Source: Anoplolepis gracilipes
Lineage: Eukaryota > Arthropoda > Insecta > Hymenoptera > Formicidae
NCBI RefSeq assembly: GCF_047496725.1
Contig: NC_132981.1
Location: forward strand, 6,910,001 to 6,974,000
Length of the DNA: 64,000 nt
Reading direction: 5' to 3'
Part shown: positions 15,001 through 29,300 of the stretch, in pieces
Position numbering within the stretch: the first letter of the stretch is position 1
Layout: each line of letters opens with the position of its first letter
The notes under the pieces: model-generated
The model's input: the letters and a program-made list of their open reading frames with translations, nothing else
The model's database searches: none
What the model was told of the DNA's origin: nothing
Made by a program: the position numbers and the translations under genes

Positions 15001-18000
15001 ATACTATATTTTATATTTAATTATAGGAATTATATTTATTTTTTAATTTCTATCAAGTTTTCCGCTTTGGTATTTTGATTTCGTAGATCGACGCGTTTAC
15101 CGACATTAAAATGCCGATATAGAGCGAGAAGGATCAGACGTCTGGAAGCGGCCGATCCTAAAATCAGAAGCGATACGAGAACGTGTATCTCGGGCGTACG
15201 AGCTTACGGACAGTACACAGGGTGAGAGTCCCTGCGAGTATGAAACTCAATTTGATTCCTGCTTCCCCTCGACCCCCGTCGTCGGAAGCGGAGGTGGGTG
15301 GGACGAGAGAGACCCGGGGGGTGGCGGTGGTCCGCCACCCCAGAAAAGGGGGTGCTCCCAGGGGCGCGCGACTGACCCGACATCCTGCAGGATCCAGCCA
15401 CTCATATTGCCAATTACCAACTCTACGACCCTCTCGCTCTTCGCTCGCTTTGGACTTCGGATGATTCCAGCCACTTCCAGACTGTTCCAGTTACATCGGC
15501 ACGGTATACGTTCTCATTGCCGTCACGGCCGGAAAAGGCCGTTGGCTAGACGCACGCCAAGTAAGCGTAATCTCTGGCGAATATTAAAGGATTTATGTGT
15601 TTCCTCTTACCGTTGTTGTATACCGAATGCACTTTGCGTGTGATTATTTCAAGAACAAGAGTGGATGTGTTAATGGTGATAGATCGTTCATCTTATTTTA
15701 CGCAAATGATCCTTTCAAGTATTAGAACTACAGAAGAGCATCCATACATTTCTGTGCATATTTTGATACTTGTTAAATTATTTCGCGTAAATCTTATGCT
15801 GTGATTCTGAGTTAAAATAACAATAATAATTTGTATTATTTCAAAAGAAAATATTCGTTCCTTTGTACCATAAATAGAATGAAAAAAATTATATTATAAA
15901 AGAAGTAAATTCATGATTCTTTTACATTTTTAATATTCATACATTTTTTAATATTTTAATATTTTTAATAATTTATTTAGCAGTCGCGTGCATTTAAAGT
16001 AATCAAATAATAAAGAAAAGGAATAAGTTCGAATTAAATAAGATAGTAAATATTTCTTCTAACATATGAGGATCTGGGGTATACCGGAACTTCATGTTCG
16101 CGGCACAATCGAAATGAAACCACGAAAATATGATCGCAAAATCACTTAGGTTTATTGGATCAGATGAGAAGTGGCGGTGCATTTTAAGGTAATCGTATAT
16201 AAAATCTATATATGTGTCACACGTATATTCGTCCCTATATTCCGAAGTTTATACGTTATAAAAGAGAGGTTGCCCCGTAACACGCGGATAGAGGACAAGC
16301 GTGCAAGGGGATGGCGGCATCGAAGATGGAAGGAAGGACATTGAGAGGGGCGGGACGGCGAGTTTAACAAATATTGAAGTCTCGGAGACGTCAGCTCGCC
16401 CGCAGGCTCCCTTCGTCGCGGTCCAAGGAAAGAAAGTTCCGAGTTTAACTTGTCTAAATGTTTATACTTTTTCCTCGCCTCGATATTTCTACGAGATCTC
16501 TCTCCCCCCCCCTCCCCCGCCGTCCCCCTCTCCCTTTTTCCTAACCTGGTCGAGTTCTCGGCTCCTGACGCCGCTATCTTCCTGAGAAGTGTCCCGAGAA
16601 TGACATCCTCGTCCATTCGCCTTTCAATATTTTCCGCGTTGCTCACCGACACCTCCATTCGGACTCTGACTCTTGCCTTCTATCCCTCTTTGCACACTCT
16701 GGCTTTGTACATTTCTTATATGTCGGTGTAGCTCGGACTAACGCGGTCTCTGCCCTTCCGGCAACTTCGCAATGCGTGCCCATCTTCGATGTACTCGCGC
16801 TCTCACGGCTTCTTGAGTTTCGCGTCACGAAAACACCGCGGCTATTATGCATGTATGCTGGGATTCGATGTCGCGGAGGGATGGGGTATCTTCTTTTTCA
16901 CTTGAATCTCCCCGTGGTAGTGCCTTGGCGCCCTTGAATGGCGGAGCATCTCACATTTCTTTTTAAATTATACAACAGCTTCATATGTGAATTTTTGCAA
17001 CCACGAGACGCTCCGAAGAAACCGAATGCACCGATTTTATCAACGTTGTAACAATAAAATGTTTAAAAAAAATTTTATCTATGAAAGAATAATTTTCAGA
17101 CGATTAAATTATCTTTTTACTTTGTAGAACTTGAATAAGAATAGAAATTTGCCAATAACAAAAACGAAGTAAATCACAATTTCCTCTGGTAGATTTTAAG
17201 CTTCTCGGTGTAACTGTATATTTCCGATGATATGCGTATCGTTGAAAGCACTCCGGAAGCAGGCGAAAAGGGCAATGTCGATGTCGAGAGAACGGGCATA
17301 TCGTATAGTATCTCGATGCATCGAGAAACGATTGTGGCCGATTATAAACGCATCGCCGCGATGCTCGCAGATAACGTGGGGAGGGCTGATTCGCGAAAGG
17401 GCGGCAGTGGGTGTACGGCAGAGTAAGATGTAATTTTCAATACTCTGGCCCGGGGTCTCTGGAGGCGCAAGGGGAGCCACAATTCCGGGGGTTTACCGTG
17501 CGCTGTCGACGTAAACTCTCCTCAGTCGCACCCCCGTCGGCCGAAGTCAGCCACGGAGAGCACCACTTATTCGAACCCCCAGTGACTGTCAATACCGAGT
17601 CGTATATACTGTCTCTGCCCGCGTATGAAGCGGATGAATAAATCTCGTTGTACGCTTGATCTGTCAAGATCCGCGCGACTGATTCGTAATATATTAGCAG
17701 TATACATGATATTTTTAATTAAGATTATGTCGAAATAATTTAATACTAGTAATAAGTTAAATTATTATTTTCGTAAAATTATCTTTTGGTTAGTGTTAGT
17801 GCAAATATATATTGTAAAGGAAAGGAAAGGAGAAAGAAAAATTTAATTATTAATTTAATATAATAAAATAAAATAAGAATATTTAATTGACATTTAATAA
17901 TTTGTTTAATTAATCTTTGGATTAATACAGTACATATTTTATTCTCTTTCTCCTTCGCTTTTCTCTGGCATACATGCAAGTTTGCACAGTATAAAAGAAC

Positions 18001-20132
18001 AAAATATTATTTTTATGTATATACTATTGAAACTACCAGATGTTTCTGTATTGTTGATAGCTGTCGAATACTTTCTGTAATACATAATTTGCTAACTACT
18101 ATGAGTACGGTAAAGTACTCATGATGCAGATCTATTCGTATCTTCCTCAATGACTAACCTCGTTTTGAAGTTGCAACCATGACGTTCGTCAGGAGGAAGG
18201 TGAGAACCACATATGAGAACCTTGTTCACAGCCCAGGGGAGAGCTGAGAGTCACACTGATCTTGCTCTTTGTCGCGGGACCCATTGGAGTGCATCCTCCA
18301 CCTTCGCAGCACGCTTCCCCATTGCATTCCCTTTCTCTCTGCCTCGCCACGGTCCTCCGGCATCCTCCGGTGCCTCCCTTTCTGAGTCGCGAGGTACACA
18401 CCGTGGCTTTTGAAACCTCTCGAGAGGGTACGTTGACTTCGATATTCCGTATCGAGTTACGCTCGTTTCGTGTACCAAACAGTTGGTGAAGGTTGTACAG
18501 GTGCAAAACAAAATATAGCATTCAAGGAAGCAAGATACGTGAATATTAACTGCAAATTTCAATTATTTTTTTATCCATATAACACATATGATAAATTTTT
18601 TGTTACTATGTCAAAATTATTTGAAACTTGAAAATTTTTCCTATTTTCATATGTGACAGTTTTAAGAATGAATAACAAAATAGCATTTCATGAACACTGT
18701 TAAATAATAAAAATTTGTAAAATTGGTGATATTAAAAAAATTTGTAAAAATTATACGTAGATGATGAATAAATAGAACTTGTAATTTAATATTTAAATAT
18801 AATTGTTTGTTATACTTACAATAGTATAGAAATCGTAAAATGTATGTGACAGAGTTATCGATGGAAGAATCGAGCGCTAATCAGCATAAAACATTTGTGA
18901 CGATTGCGACATCCGCACTGATAACGATCATGGAGTCGAAGAAATCCCCCAAACGCTGTGAATTAGTGTTCGTTTGATTTACCCATGGGAGGATAAGGTA
19001 AGTCAGCAATCGACCGTTCGTCTCAGGTACACGCAAAAACGTCTTCTGACTCTGCCACTGGAAATGCGATCGTCATCTAATTGGAACTCGATACCCAGTA
19101 ACGAGGGTTACAAACTTTTCCGTTTTCTGTCTGGCTCAGCTCTCTCTCCCTACTGCGCGCCCTCCCTCTTGTTCGTTCACCTCCGTTTTCTCGTGGGCGC
19201 GTCCCCGCAAGTAGCAATGGTAGGAGGGGATGAAAAATTGTTATCTTATTTATGGGCACGAGATTAGACCAGCGGTAGAGCGTTTCGCGCCACTAACAGG
19301 CGTCGGAATAATGAATGTCTCTTGAATCGAGACATGTGCTTTCGCTTGCTCTCGAGTCGCGGTGTCCATTTAAAAGGGTGTCATTAATTAACTAATTAAG
19401 TCAATGCATTTCGACGCTTACGGATTATCCGTGTCACGCCACGATAGCGGTAAAAAGATTAGAATACGCGCGAAATTGTGGAGAGTCGACACGAAATAAA
19501 AACGCGGCAATTGACACCTACATATGTGGCGTGTATATTAAAAGCTAACGAAATATTTTTCCTCCTTTTTTTCTCTTCAGTCCGTGGTATTTCAGAAAAA
19601 TCTCATTTAAAATTCTGTTCATCCATAGACAACTCGTATTTGATATCGCGTGAATTATAACTGTTCTCAATTTCTGATTATTATGCTTGACTCACAAAAA
19701 TTATTTTTTTCTTCTTACTTCATTAATTTCAGATAATATATGACAGATTATAAATATGCATAGAACATGCACCCGAAGAATATTTTGAAGTAACTTATAT
19801 GAAAGTCCTCTTGTCACGGACGAATCTTGAATTTCTCACGAAACAGCGTCGGATACGGGGAATTACTCCTGCGCCATTACGAGCTGTGGTTCGTTTGCAG
19901 AGCTTCTCAACGATGCAGACAGTGCATTCGGCTGCAACCGGCCACGAGTCCCCAGGAGAGATGCAACACCAGCTTATCTACGCGCCAGTTTGGAAATCTC
20001 AGCGTGGAGATGCGATACGTCTGGAGGGAAGGTTGGTAGACGTCACGTGAGGAAAGAGTAAGCGAGAGAGACAGACGAGGCGCGAGAAACAGGAATACAC
20101 GAGATGAGGAGAAGCAAAAGGACGGGAGTGTA

Positions 20133-20169
20133 AGAGAGAGAGAGAGACAGAGAGAGGGAAGAGAGAGAG

Positions 20170-20213
<44 letters not shown>
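20133..20213. repeat. (GA)n microsatellite, imperfect
   Basis: About 80 bases of mainly GA dinucleotides, with a few AC, GG and GC interruptions, lie inside a CpG-rich block. It generates a spurious Leu-Ser-repeat frame on the minus strand. Confidence 0.95.
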
Positions 20214-20217
<4 letters not shown>

Positions 20218-21825
20218 GTAAGGTCGCTTCAACCTCTCGGCATCCCACGAGGCCTCCGGTGTAATTAAGCGAGTGCACCCTCACATGTCTACGTACGTTC
20301 GCATCATGTCTATCCATCTAACCGTGGCAGGGTTGTTCTCTTCGTCGACTTGTCGTCCCTTATGCCAAGGGTCGAGAGATAAGGCTGCAAAAACCTTTGA
20401 AATCTCAGTACGTTCTCCGTGGATATATCTTGTACATTCATATCGGCGAATTTAAAAATGTACGTGTTGAGAAATACAACGCATCCGCAGGGGATTGATG
20501 TCCGCTTCCGTTAGCGTATATTGTTAGATTATATTACGTATTATAGCGCGGTTCTTTGTCTCGAGGTAATTACGTGTGAGGCCACGTGATTTGCGGATGT
20601 AAATTTGCTATTGGAATTTTGCATCGTCAATGAAATCGTTATTTAATAAGCCTTCAAAGAAATTATAAGAAATGTTTACAGTACAATGAAAGTTAATCGA
20701 ATGCTATTCGCATTAAAAATCGAGTTGATCTTCAAGTTTCTTTCGTTTGAAGACGTCTAAAGATTTGTTCTCTTTCGCATTCTACAACTGAAATAAAGAT
20801 AGTAGTCGAATATTACGGAGAACTATGTACATGTTCGCATGTACGTTATATGGTAATGGAGGGCCAATCATGCGGTAACTAGCCACCCTGGGGAGACGGT
20901 CGAAGCTGCCAACCGGCGGTCAGCTCCCGTCAATGTGTCACTTATGTAGGAATAGCGAACCCTCCCGATAGAGCATTATCGCTGAATGTGTTTTCCCCTC
21001 GATTGCAAGTACTGTCAGTTTCCTGTCTGGAACATTCTGTCCACGCGTTTCAAAAACCTGAAAGATCATCTCAAGCTGTTATAAATTCAATTTTTTATCT
21101 TATCACGTGCGCGCGTTTATAATTTTGCGATTGTAATATAATTTTCTTTATATTTCTTCGAAATATCTTTTAATAATATAAGAGACTTTATAATTAAGAT
21201 GTATATAAAATATCAATATAAAAGAAAATGTATAATCTATTATATATTATAATAACTTTATAAATTAATCTAAAGATAAAAAATAACTATGATAAAATGT
21301 AAGTTAAATTAAAATAGCCTGCAGAAAAACATATGTATTATATTAGCAAAATTTAAAAAAATTGTATTTATATACAAATAAATACATTTTTTACTATCAG
21401 GAATTACGTGAGATGATCCTTGCATAAGAAATGATATTATGATTCATGAGAATTTGTTAAGAATAATTGAAAAGCAACTTGCGTTGTCCAGCAGGTTTCG
21501 CTCGATCAAGCGGATGAGAAGTTCGTCGAGGCGCAAAACTGCGTTAGAAGTCGCATTAAAAGTTGGCGGATAGAACGAGGAGGAGAGTCGTGGAGAACGA
21601 TTCGAAGGGTCGTGGAAGCACAAAGCGATGCGAGCGTGGTGGGCAATTCTTGATTCGGAGTCGTGAGCAACTTGACGAAGGTATGTGCAAAACTGCCACT
21701 TCCAACACTACCATACCATCAACAACAACACAATAGCAACGTAAAACGTATCGCGTTCTATCACCGACGATACCGACGTGCAATACCCACCTTCGCCATC
21801 GGTCGAACCAAGGGTGTATGGAGTC

Positions 21826-21853
21826 GCGAGCGAGCGAGCGAGCGAGAGAGAGA
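21826..21853. repeat. (GCGA)n grading into (GA)n
   Basis: A short tetranucleotide tract of GCGA units is followed by GAGAGAGA within a GC-rich block. Confidence 0.9.
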
Positions 21854-24800
21854 CCAGTGGAAACAGGGCGATAAATAACTACAGGATGAAAAAGGGGGCG
21901 CGGTACCCTCCCGGGGCCCCTAAACCTAGACTACACCTCCCCCCTCTCTCATCGTCCCTTGCCGTCCCGCACCGCGCCAGCACCGTATAAACCGCGCGTA
22001 CGGGCCCGACCCCGACAATTATACCCTCGCACGCGAAATGTTTTATTACCCTGACATAGAATGCTTGCGTACGACGAGAGTGGTTGGTTGGCTATGTATT
22101 CGTGCGTGTATCGCCTGCGTCTCTCTCGCTGTGTGAGTACGCGCGTGGCTATTCCCCGATGTAGTATGGAAACCTTTGACAATACGTGGCCTACTTTTCT
22201 GATTTTTTTAAATCTCTCTGCTAAATATGTAAAACGACGTACCGTTTTAAAAATTTCAACGCGATAATTATAAAATCTGTTTCATCATAGAACAAATGTT
22301 ACCTGTATCTTGATATCACGTATAATATGCGCCGTATAAATATTTCAGTGAAGCGCATTCATGCGCTAATAGCGAAATAATGTAGCCTGCGTTGGGACTC
22401 TTGGGGAGACATGTCGAGCCTTTGAGAGTGAAACTGGCTAATTACGGAGCAAGCACCCGGTAAAGTCTTCCACCTTGGACTACGGCCTCGGAGGGATATA
22501 CGAGGTAGGCAGCACTTGAGGGGATCCACTACTCCCAAAACGTGCAGCGGATGACGCTTGGTCTTTCGGCTAATTCTGTAATCCGGGCTCGCACTACCTG
22601 CTAACTGCTCACTAAATCGAGGATCCAATCTTCTCCGCTATCTTTACTCTTTACTGCGATAAACGGTCACCGTCGGTATCTAAAGTCATACATTTCGAAC
22701 ATGTTTTTTCTTAGTGATATTAAAATCACTATTACTACATCATAATGCGTAAGGATAAAAATATTTTTCCACCTTCTAAATGAAAATATTTCGAACACAC
22801 GAAAAGACCTATAAATAAAAATAACAGAATATAATTCGTAACAATTACAATATTTTCAAAAAATTATACTTTTATTTATTTCGTTTTTTATTTGTTTTTT
22901 TGTATTCATGTAATATTAAAGTTTTTACTTTAAAACTGAAAATACAAGTTGTTTTTGTATGCATAAATATATGTATAATGTTGTAAAAAAATTTTATACA
23001 CATTTTCCGTATAAATTGACCGTTAATTACTGAAAAATGAGCAAGCTGACAACGCAGATATTTACCCTGCCTGCATTCATCCCACGAACTAAGTCAGCCC
23101 TTAGTCTTCAGTTAATCAGGTTAGATTAAGTTGGTTAGCGCACGGCTGTTATGCCTTCGTAGTTAGCGACTTGTTATCTTGAATCAGACTTCTTGTCAGC
23201 AATATTCACGTAAAGCTGCGTTATGAGATGTGATGTCACTTATAACGAAATAAATTATAAAGTTATATTTGTAAATTTTAAGTAAATATTTTGCATAAAT
23301 TTATCATTACATTTATCGAATAATTATCAAAATCTTATCTTAATTTTATTAATGTAAAAGTGTATTAATAAAAATGATACATTATTTGTCATGCAAGCTT
23401 ACAAGTTTATAAGTAAAATACTTGAAAAATAATTTAAAATATAACAAAGAATTTTAAAGTTACGATATAGCAAAACTTTGCTGCTGCTCATTTATTGGTT
23501 CGAATCGCAGCATCGATTTTTAAATTGCGTAATAAATAAAATTAGCAGCGAGGGTGACTTCTTTGGTGGGTAAAGGGGCCGTAATTGTAACTTCATCAGA
23601 GCAACTTCTCTCAACTTAATAAAGCTGTCTCAATTTTCGCCTCATTACCGAAACTCGTGCGAAAATTTCTCGTTCAATTTGTGTATACTATACAATACAT
23701 ACAATTAGTTATTATTTTTTATAAATAACATGAACTTTGCTTGTACATTTATATTTGTTAAAATATTATGCAACATAATATTATTTTCAATTCACTTCCA
23801 TGTTTCACATTTCAACTCTTTTTCTTTCAAACGTTTCATTATTTCATGAAAAATTATGACTGCACTGCGTTATTACGACCAGTACATCACGCAGCTTGCA
23901 AACGCGTGAAAAAATACCATTGGTCGGTGAGATTTATGGACTTTGCCAATGTATGGTATACATTGATCGAAAAAATATTTTGAATCTTTTATATCTTTAT
24001 CTTTTTTAATAATTTTAGAAAAAAATAAAATATGTTGCTGTTTTATTATATATTGCATAACATTACTTTAGAGATAAAAAAGATTATAATATAAATATAT
24101 ATATAATTATTATTATAAATGTTTATATTAACATCTTTTCACATATTTTAAATTTCGCAAGTATTTTCTAAAGTACTTTTATATTCAATATTAAAAAGTA
24201 TTTTATTGCATTAAATATGAAAGTGTTTAAATGCATTATAATTATTGTAATGTACGAAATGCTAGCGTTGTTAATGTGTGCCTTGTATTAAACTTAAACA
24301 CGCTCCCATAAACCACACATCGCATCACGCATAATACAACATGATTGCGTTGTGTACGTTTAGACATACCATTAGCATGGCAATTGACATATGCATCCCA
24401 TTGATGACACTTAGGTTCAAGGCGGACGTACTCGTGCATCATCGCACAGGTAGAAGAGAGGGTAGAATAGTGGTATCCACTCTCATGTAACTAATCAACC
24501 GCCTGTCGAGCCAAATCGTCCCCTACTGGATCCCTCGCAGACCCTCTGCGACAGAGAAATCCGGTCGTGCCAGCACAAGTGATACGGCAAAGAAGTTGCG
24601 CGTTTACAAATGCATATGATACAATAGCTTTATTACCTGATTATTATAAGAACCGAGAAGAATTTTTTTGTTCGTTGTATTCACGAGCGACGATGAAAAG
24701 AGCGTACGAAAAAATGAAAATAAGAGAATTGTGTCGAACAAAGTAATTATGGAGCACACTTTTGCGAAAGGAGAAAACGCTTGGTCGCACTGCCGAGCAT

Positions 24801-26386
24801 TCCGCGAGGCGAAGGTAGAAGCCGAGGGTCGGAGTTGATAAAGAAATAAAGAATCGTGAAAGTTCGCGTCGAACCCCGCGCTCCCACGGGGCCTTATGAC
24901 TTAAAGTCTCCTTACTCCGTTAATTCCGAACATTAACAAAAGTCTCGCTAAAACTCGCCGCCAACTTTTCCGATCTCCAGGGAACGAGCCGGACTTGTTA
25001 ATGAAAAAAATACAATAAAACTCTTTCACGACGAAACTCGTCTCGAATTCTCGAGACTAGCCTGCTTGCGTTCTGCAAAGCGGACTCATTCCTTCTTCTA
25101 CGTTTCTTCGGACAAAATAATCGGTAACTATAATCGAATAACGTGACCCTTCGGAAGTCATTTCTGTACATTTTGTTAGTAACCTATCCGTAACCTATAT
25201 TAACACACGAGAAAACTAATTAATCAAAAATTTATCTGAAAAAAAAATATTTAAAAAATCATAAATTGTATTAAGACAAAAAAAGTATAATTTTCTTAAG
25301 TTGTACATATTTGCATGTAACAATAAGGAAATACGTGCCAGATTATTTTGTGTGTATATATATATATATGTATATACGTGTTTTTCTTAATAAAATATAA
25401 ATATGCTTCAATGCCCATTTTTTCAGAATCATGTTCAGACTGTGTTCCGCGAGTAGATTTAAACTGCATATTCTTTCCGAAGGGCGGCAGGCTTAATACC
25501 GAAGTGTCGGTGTAAACCGTTTTATGCCGTCGCTTTATACCAACCGACCCCTTCGTTTCGCCACGAACGAGACCTCTTACTTATTCATTTATTCTGGTGA
25601 GATGAACTTTACGGAGATTTTAATGGCACTCCGACTTTCTTGATATTCGCACGCGGGCGGACCTTTTAAATTTCGTTGCGGGCGAATGATGTATGCGGCG
25701 CGAAGTAGCGGTCCTACTCGAAGATTTGACGCCATTCAGTATATATGTGGTTATTTAACTCGAACAGATTCGGTAACATTTCATGATCTGCGAAACTGAT
25801 TGAGCTAATGAAAATTGAGTCGTATTTCGCATTTGTCGTGAGAATACGAAGGCAAATGTCTCACCGACTGACGTATGTGTTTAATTATCTCTCAGCTGTT
25901 GTAATCATTCCTATAGAATGCTTCGTAGGAGGAGCAGAATCGATAAGAGAAGTCTTTGTAACACATATGAGATTTGTTAATTTGTTTTTAACCAAGTACT
26001 ATTTAAATCAACTTTAATACGCCTCTCTTGAGAATGCGTTCAATCGTGATGTATTAAATTTTTAAAGATTCTATGAAAAATCGATCGAAATATTTCGATA
26101 TATAAATATTTAGCAGTATCTCGTTATTATTATTTTATAAAAACTGTCATTCTAGATATCTATAGCTATAAATTATCGCTCTCAACCTCCTGTCATCACT
26201 GGGATTCGATAATAAATGGTTCTTAGAGTCATTAATCGTGGATCACCAGCTATTCATTTTTCATAATTTATCAAATTATTTGTTCGGAATTTTGTTAAAA
26301 CATTCAAAAGTATATGTGTGAGAAAGAGAATTTATCTTTTAATAATATATTATTATCATTATTTTTTGTATTAAAATAATATTATG

Positions 26387-26410
<24 letters not shown>
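26387..26410. repeat. (TA)n microsatellite
   Basis: A run of 12 TA units lies in AT-rich sequence. Confidence 0.9.
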
Positions 26411-26417
<7 letters not shown>

Positions 26418-27248
26418 ATAAAATAAAAAAAACTATATATTATAACGAGATTTCTCTAAAAACTTAACAATATGTTATTTCAGTTTTTAGAAAAAAACAT
26501 TTTAAATTTTTGCACACGGATTTGCCGAACCTTTTTCTGTATTTTTTGCTCACCCTTCGTAAATTGCTCTTTGCAGGCACTCGCCTATTCTGCCAATCTC
26601 GCTTACCGATCGAGATTCGATCTTTCTCCTCCGGGACGCGGAACGTGGCTTCGGAACGCGCAGATAGACCTGGCCCAGGGGTGATGGCACACACCTAGTT
26701 TTGATTCACCTCATGGTATCCTACCGGTCACGGGGCTGACGGCGCGTAATTGTTCTCTTGTCTGGTTCTCGCACAGCATCCAACACTCGCCATCCCCGCG
26801 ATTGCCTTCGCGCCAAGAATGCATAAGCAGTCTCCTTTACAGATCCGCAATGCTGTAAGCCTTCGTCCACTTACAATGCGTTCATTCCTCATGTCCGTCG
26901 CTTTCTCAAAGATTTATCGAAAACGCAAACAAGCCGTAGGTTTGCCACAGATAGGTTTTGCCGCTTCTTTGTTAACGAAATTATTTATATTCGAAATTAT
27001 TCAAATTCAATGTCGTATCAATTGTAATGTCTAGCATTATATTTGATTTTATCTCTATTTCCAGTCGAACGGGCACATTCAGAATCAGTTAAAATTAAAT
27101 TATCGTCGTTTTCAAAGTTTCCTGTAACTTTACATTAATGATGAATTCGACGACAGGTGAACAAAATCTGTTGCAAGTCTCTTTTTTCGATACTATAAAA
27201 TTCGCAATCTCCGCATCGTTACTTCCATATTTAATATCGCATCACTCT

Positions 27249-27250
<2 letters not shown>

Positions 27251-27292
<42 letters not shown>
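27251..27292. repeat. (TC)n microsatellite
   Basis: A perfect run of about 21 TC units. Confidence 0.95.
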
Positions 27293-27294
<2 letters not shown>

Positions 27295-29300
27295 AGTTTT
27301 ATACGCATAAAATATGGACGTAGCGTGATATGGCTCAGGAACCAATCAGTAGCGATCCGGAAAATTGACAAACGATCTCCTTTTTTTCTCCCCCATCGCT
27401 CGGTTGGGTCGTTATCGCGTATTCCTGTAAATCGAAGCGTCCAATACCGTTAATGGATTATTAATGATCGGCAGAAATGTCGCAGCTTTCCTGATGAATC
27501 TGACGAACTGCCTAGTTACGATTCGTCGGTGCGTATGTATCGGCCAGGATTCGGCATAATTTCCCGCGCTGGCAATCATATCGCGCGAGGATAATTGGCA
27601 CACGACCCGACAATCGTCGTAATTTCGCGTTCCCGCTGCGCAAATTCTGACGTGTGACACGCGACGGATCGGCGCTCCTGGGAGGCACCTCATTCAATTA
27701 GCCACTCAGTTACTCGCATCACATCGCATTTACCCATCAGACTCCCGCCCGGTGAACTCTCTGACGACCCTCTCCGAATCCACGTCTGTACGCCTGTGGG
27801 GCGGCCTCACCGCGAATTCGTGATTTAAACTTTTCGAGAACGACGACGCGAGGGGGTGCCTTTCTTGAGTGAGATGCACGTACCGGCAAGGATCTCACGA
27901 AGCTGTCACGCGGCGAAACGGCTTTAGTTTGCGCGTCAAGTCGCGCTGGCAGTATTGCTTCTCTGCCACGTTTCGTCTGTGAAACTTTGTTAGTTTTCCT
28001 ATCGCTCTTTCAGCGACGCTTTATCAAGTCCTTGTTAAATCAGCGAGAGAATCTGATTTCATAACAGTAACGCCTTTCAACTTACAGGGGAGTCAAACAA
28101 TCATATTTTTGACATAATATTGGCTTGATTATCAATAAATGCATGAATCATAATTTATTGATTATATAACTTATACGTTATTTTATTTTTTTTTTTTAAA
28201 TAAATATAGATAAATTAAATATTATAAAATACTGTCGTCTAAATCTTCTGTCGAGGCCAACACAGATAATAGCATTTTTCCAGGGTCAAAGTAAATGATC
28301 GTCAAGCTATCGGCAAAGGTGGCGGAAGTCGCGCCGTGAAACCGCAGAAGTTTCTACGAATCCGCGACTGGTCGCAAACTCGCCGAAGGGTCGAAACCAC
28401 CAGCGCCGTGAAATTACTCGACGGGTACCTCCCGCGGGGCCGAACTTGTCCGCGACAATTTCAAACTTATTTTAACATTCATATAAGCTCCGCGCCCTCG
28501 CTCGTGTGCGAGAGCCCCTGAACCATCATCTACGCATCCCTTTCACTGCGTAACCCGAGAAGCGACCCATGTACGACGCTCTTCCTCGATGTAAGGACGT
28601 GCAAGCATAAGGGCGGCTTGGGATTTACATAAGATTATGCGTAAAGCCTTCGTGTGCTTCGCGGAAAGGGGATCGACGAAATGGTATCGTGACGAAACAA
28701 CGCTCCGGGGTACGCTCTCATCTCGCACTGATAATTATAATAAAGCGACATTATATGACGTACGAGCGATGAGATAAGCGTCATTGTCGATTCCAGTAAA
28801 GTACGAGCGATCAGATGTGATTTAAAATTTTTTTATCAGTTTTCTAATGCGATCTGACTTTAAATTTTGTAAAAAGTTATATACCAATATTATTCTCAGT
28901 ATGTATAAAAAAAAATACTTTGTTGATTAATTGTTCTTGTTCGCAATCTTATATTATTTATACTGTATATATTAAACGTTTATATATTTATATTTTTTAT
29001 TTTTCATTTGTGTTAATTGTAATTTTAAATCGTTGGTTTATATATTTACTTAGATATAATACATAGTCTACTTTTCATTAAACATTTACAGATGATATTA
29101 TAACGTATAAAATAATGCTCTTAATAAATAAAATGACGTAACAATAATATAGTATTACAATGTAAGTAGTTTTAAAATTATATTAATAAAAATAAATTAT
29201 ATACACATCATAAATGATTGCATACATACATATTTTGAATGATTAATTCATGTAAGTAAAATTAAAAATTATATACTTTTTTTTCCTATGTACGATGATG

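Larger units (their letters stand above)
1..29300. other. gene-poor region of alternating GC-rich and AT-rich blocks
   Basis: No gene is supported here. GC/CpG-rich blocks occur near 1.5-1.8, 2.6-2.9, 5.0-5.35, 6.6-7.3, 10.6-11.0, 12.6-13.3, 14.4-14.75, 15.1-15.55, 16.3-16.9, 17.2-17.65, 18.2-18.45, 19.0-19.3, 19.8-20.4, 21.5-22.2, 22.4-22.7, 24.4-25.1, 26.6-26.95, 27.4-28.1 and 28.3-28.75 kb, separated by AT-rich DNA. Open frames in the blocks usually occur on both strands and lack recognisable domains. One splice-bounded frame (6421-6581) is discussed in the findings. The region could be intergenic regulatory DNA or a very long intron. Confidence 0.6.

Noticed and set aside
16206..16852. 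Minus 150-codon and overlapping plus frames
   Set aside because: Opposite-strand frames of similar length over the same GC-rich block. No motif favours either strand.
18931..18998. Plus-strand GTAAGTCAG donor with an upstream ATG
   Set aside because: The ATG frame hits TGA before the donor, and no good acceptor bounds the alternative frame.
19907..20317. 136-codon minus-strand frame rich in Leu-Ser
   Set aside because: It is the translation of the GA microsatellite.
23490..23520. GGTTCGAATC resembling a tRNA B box
   Set aside because: No matching A box, acceptor stem or anticodon arm could be folded around it.
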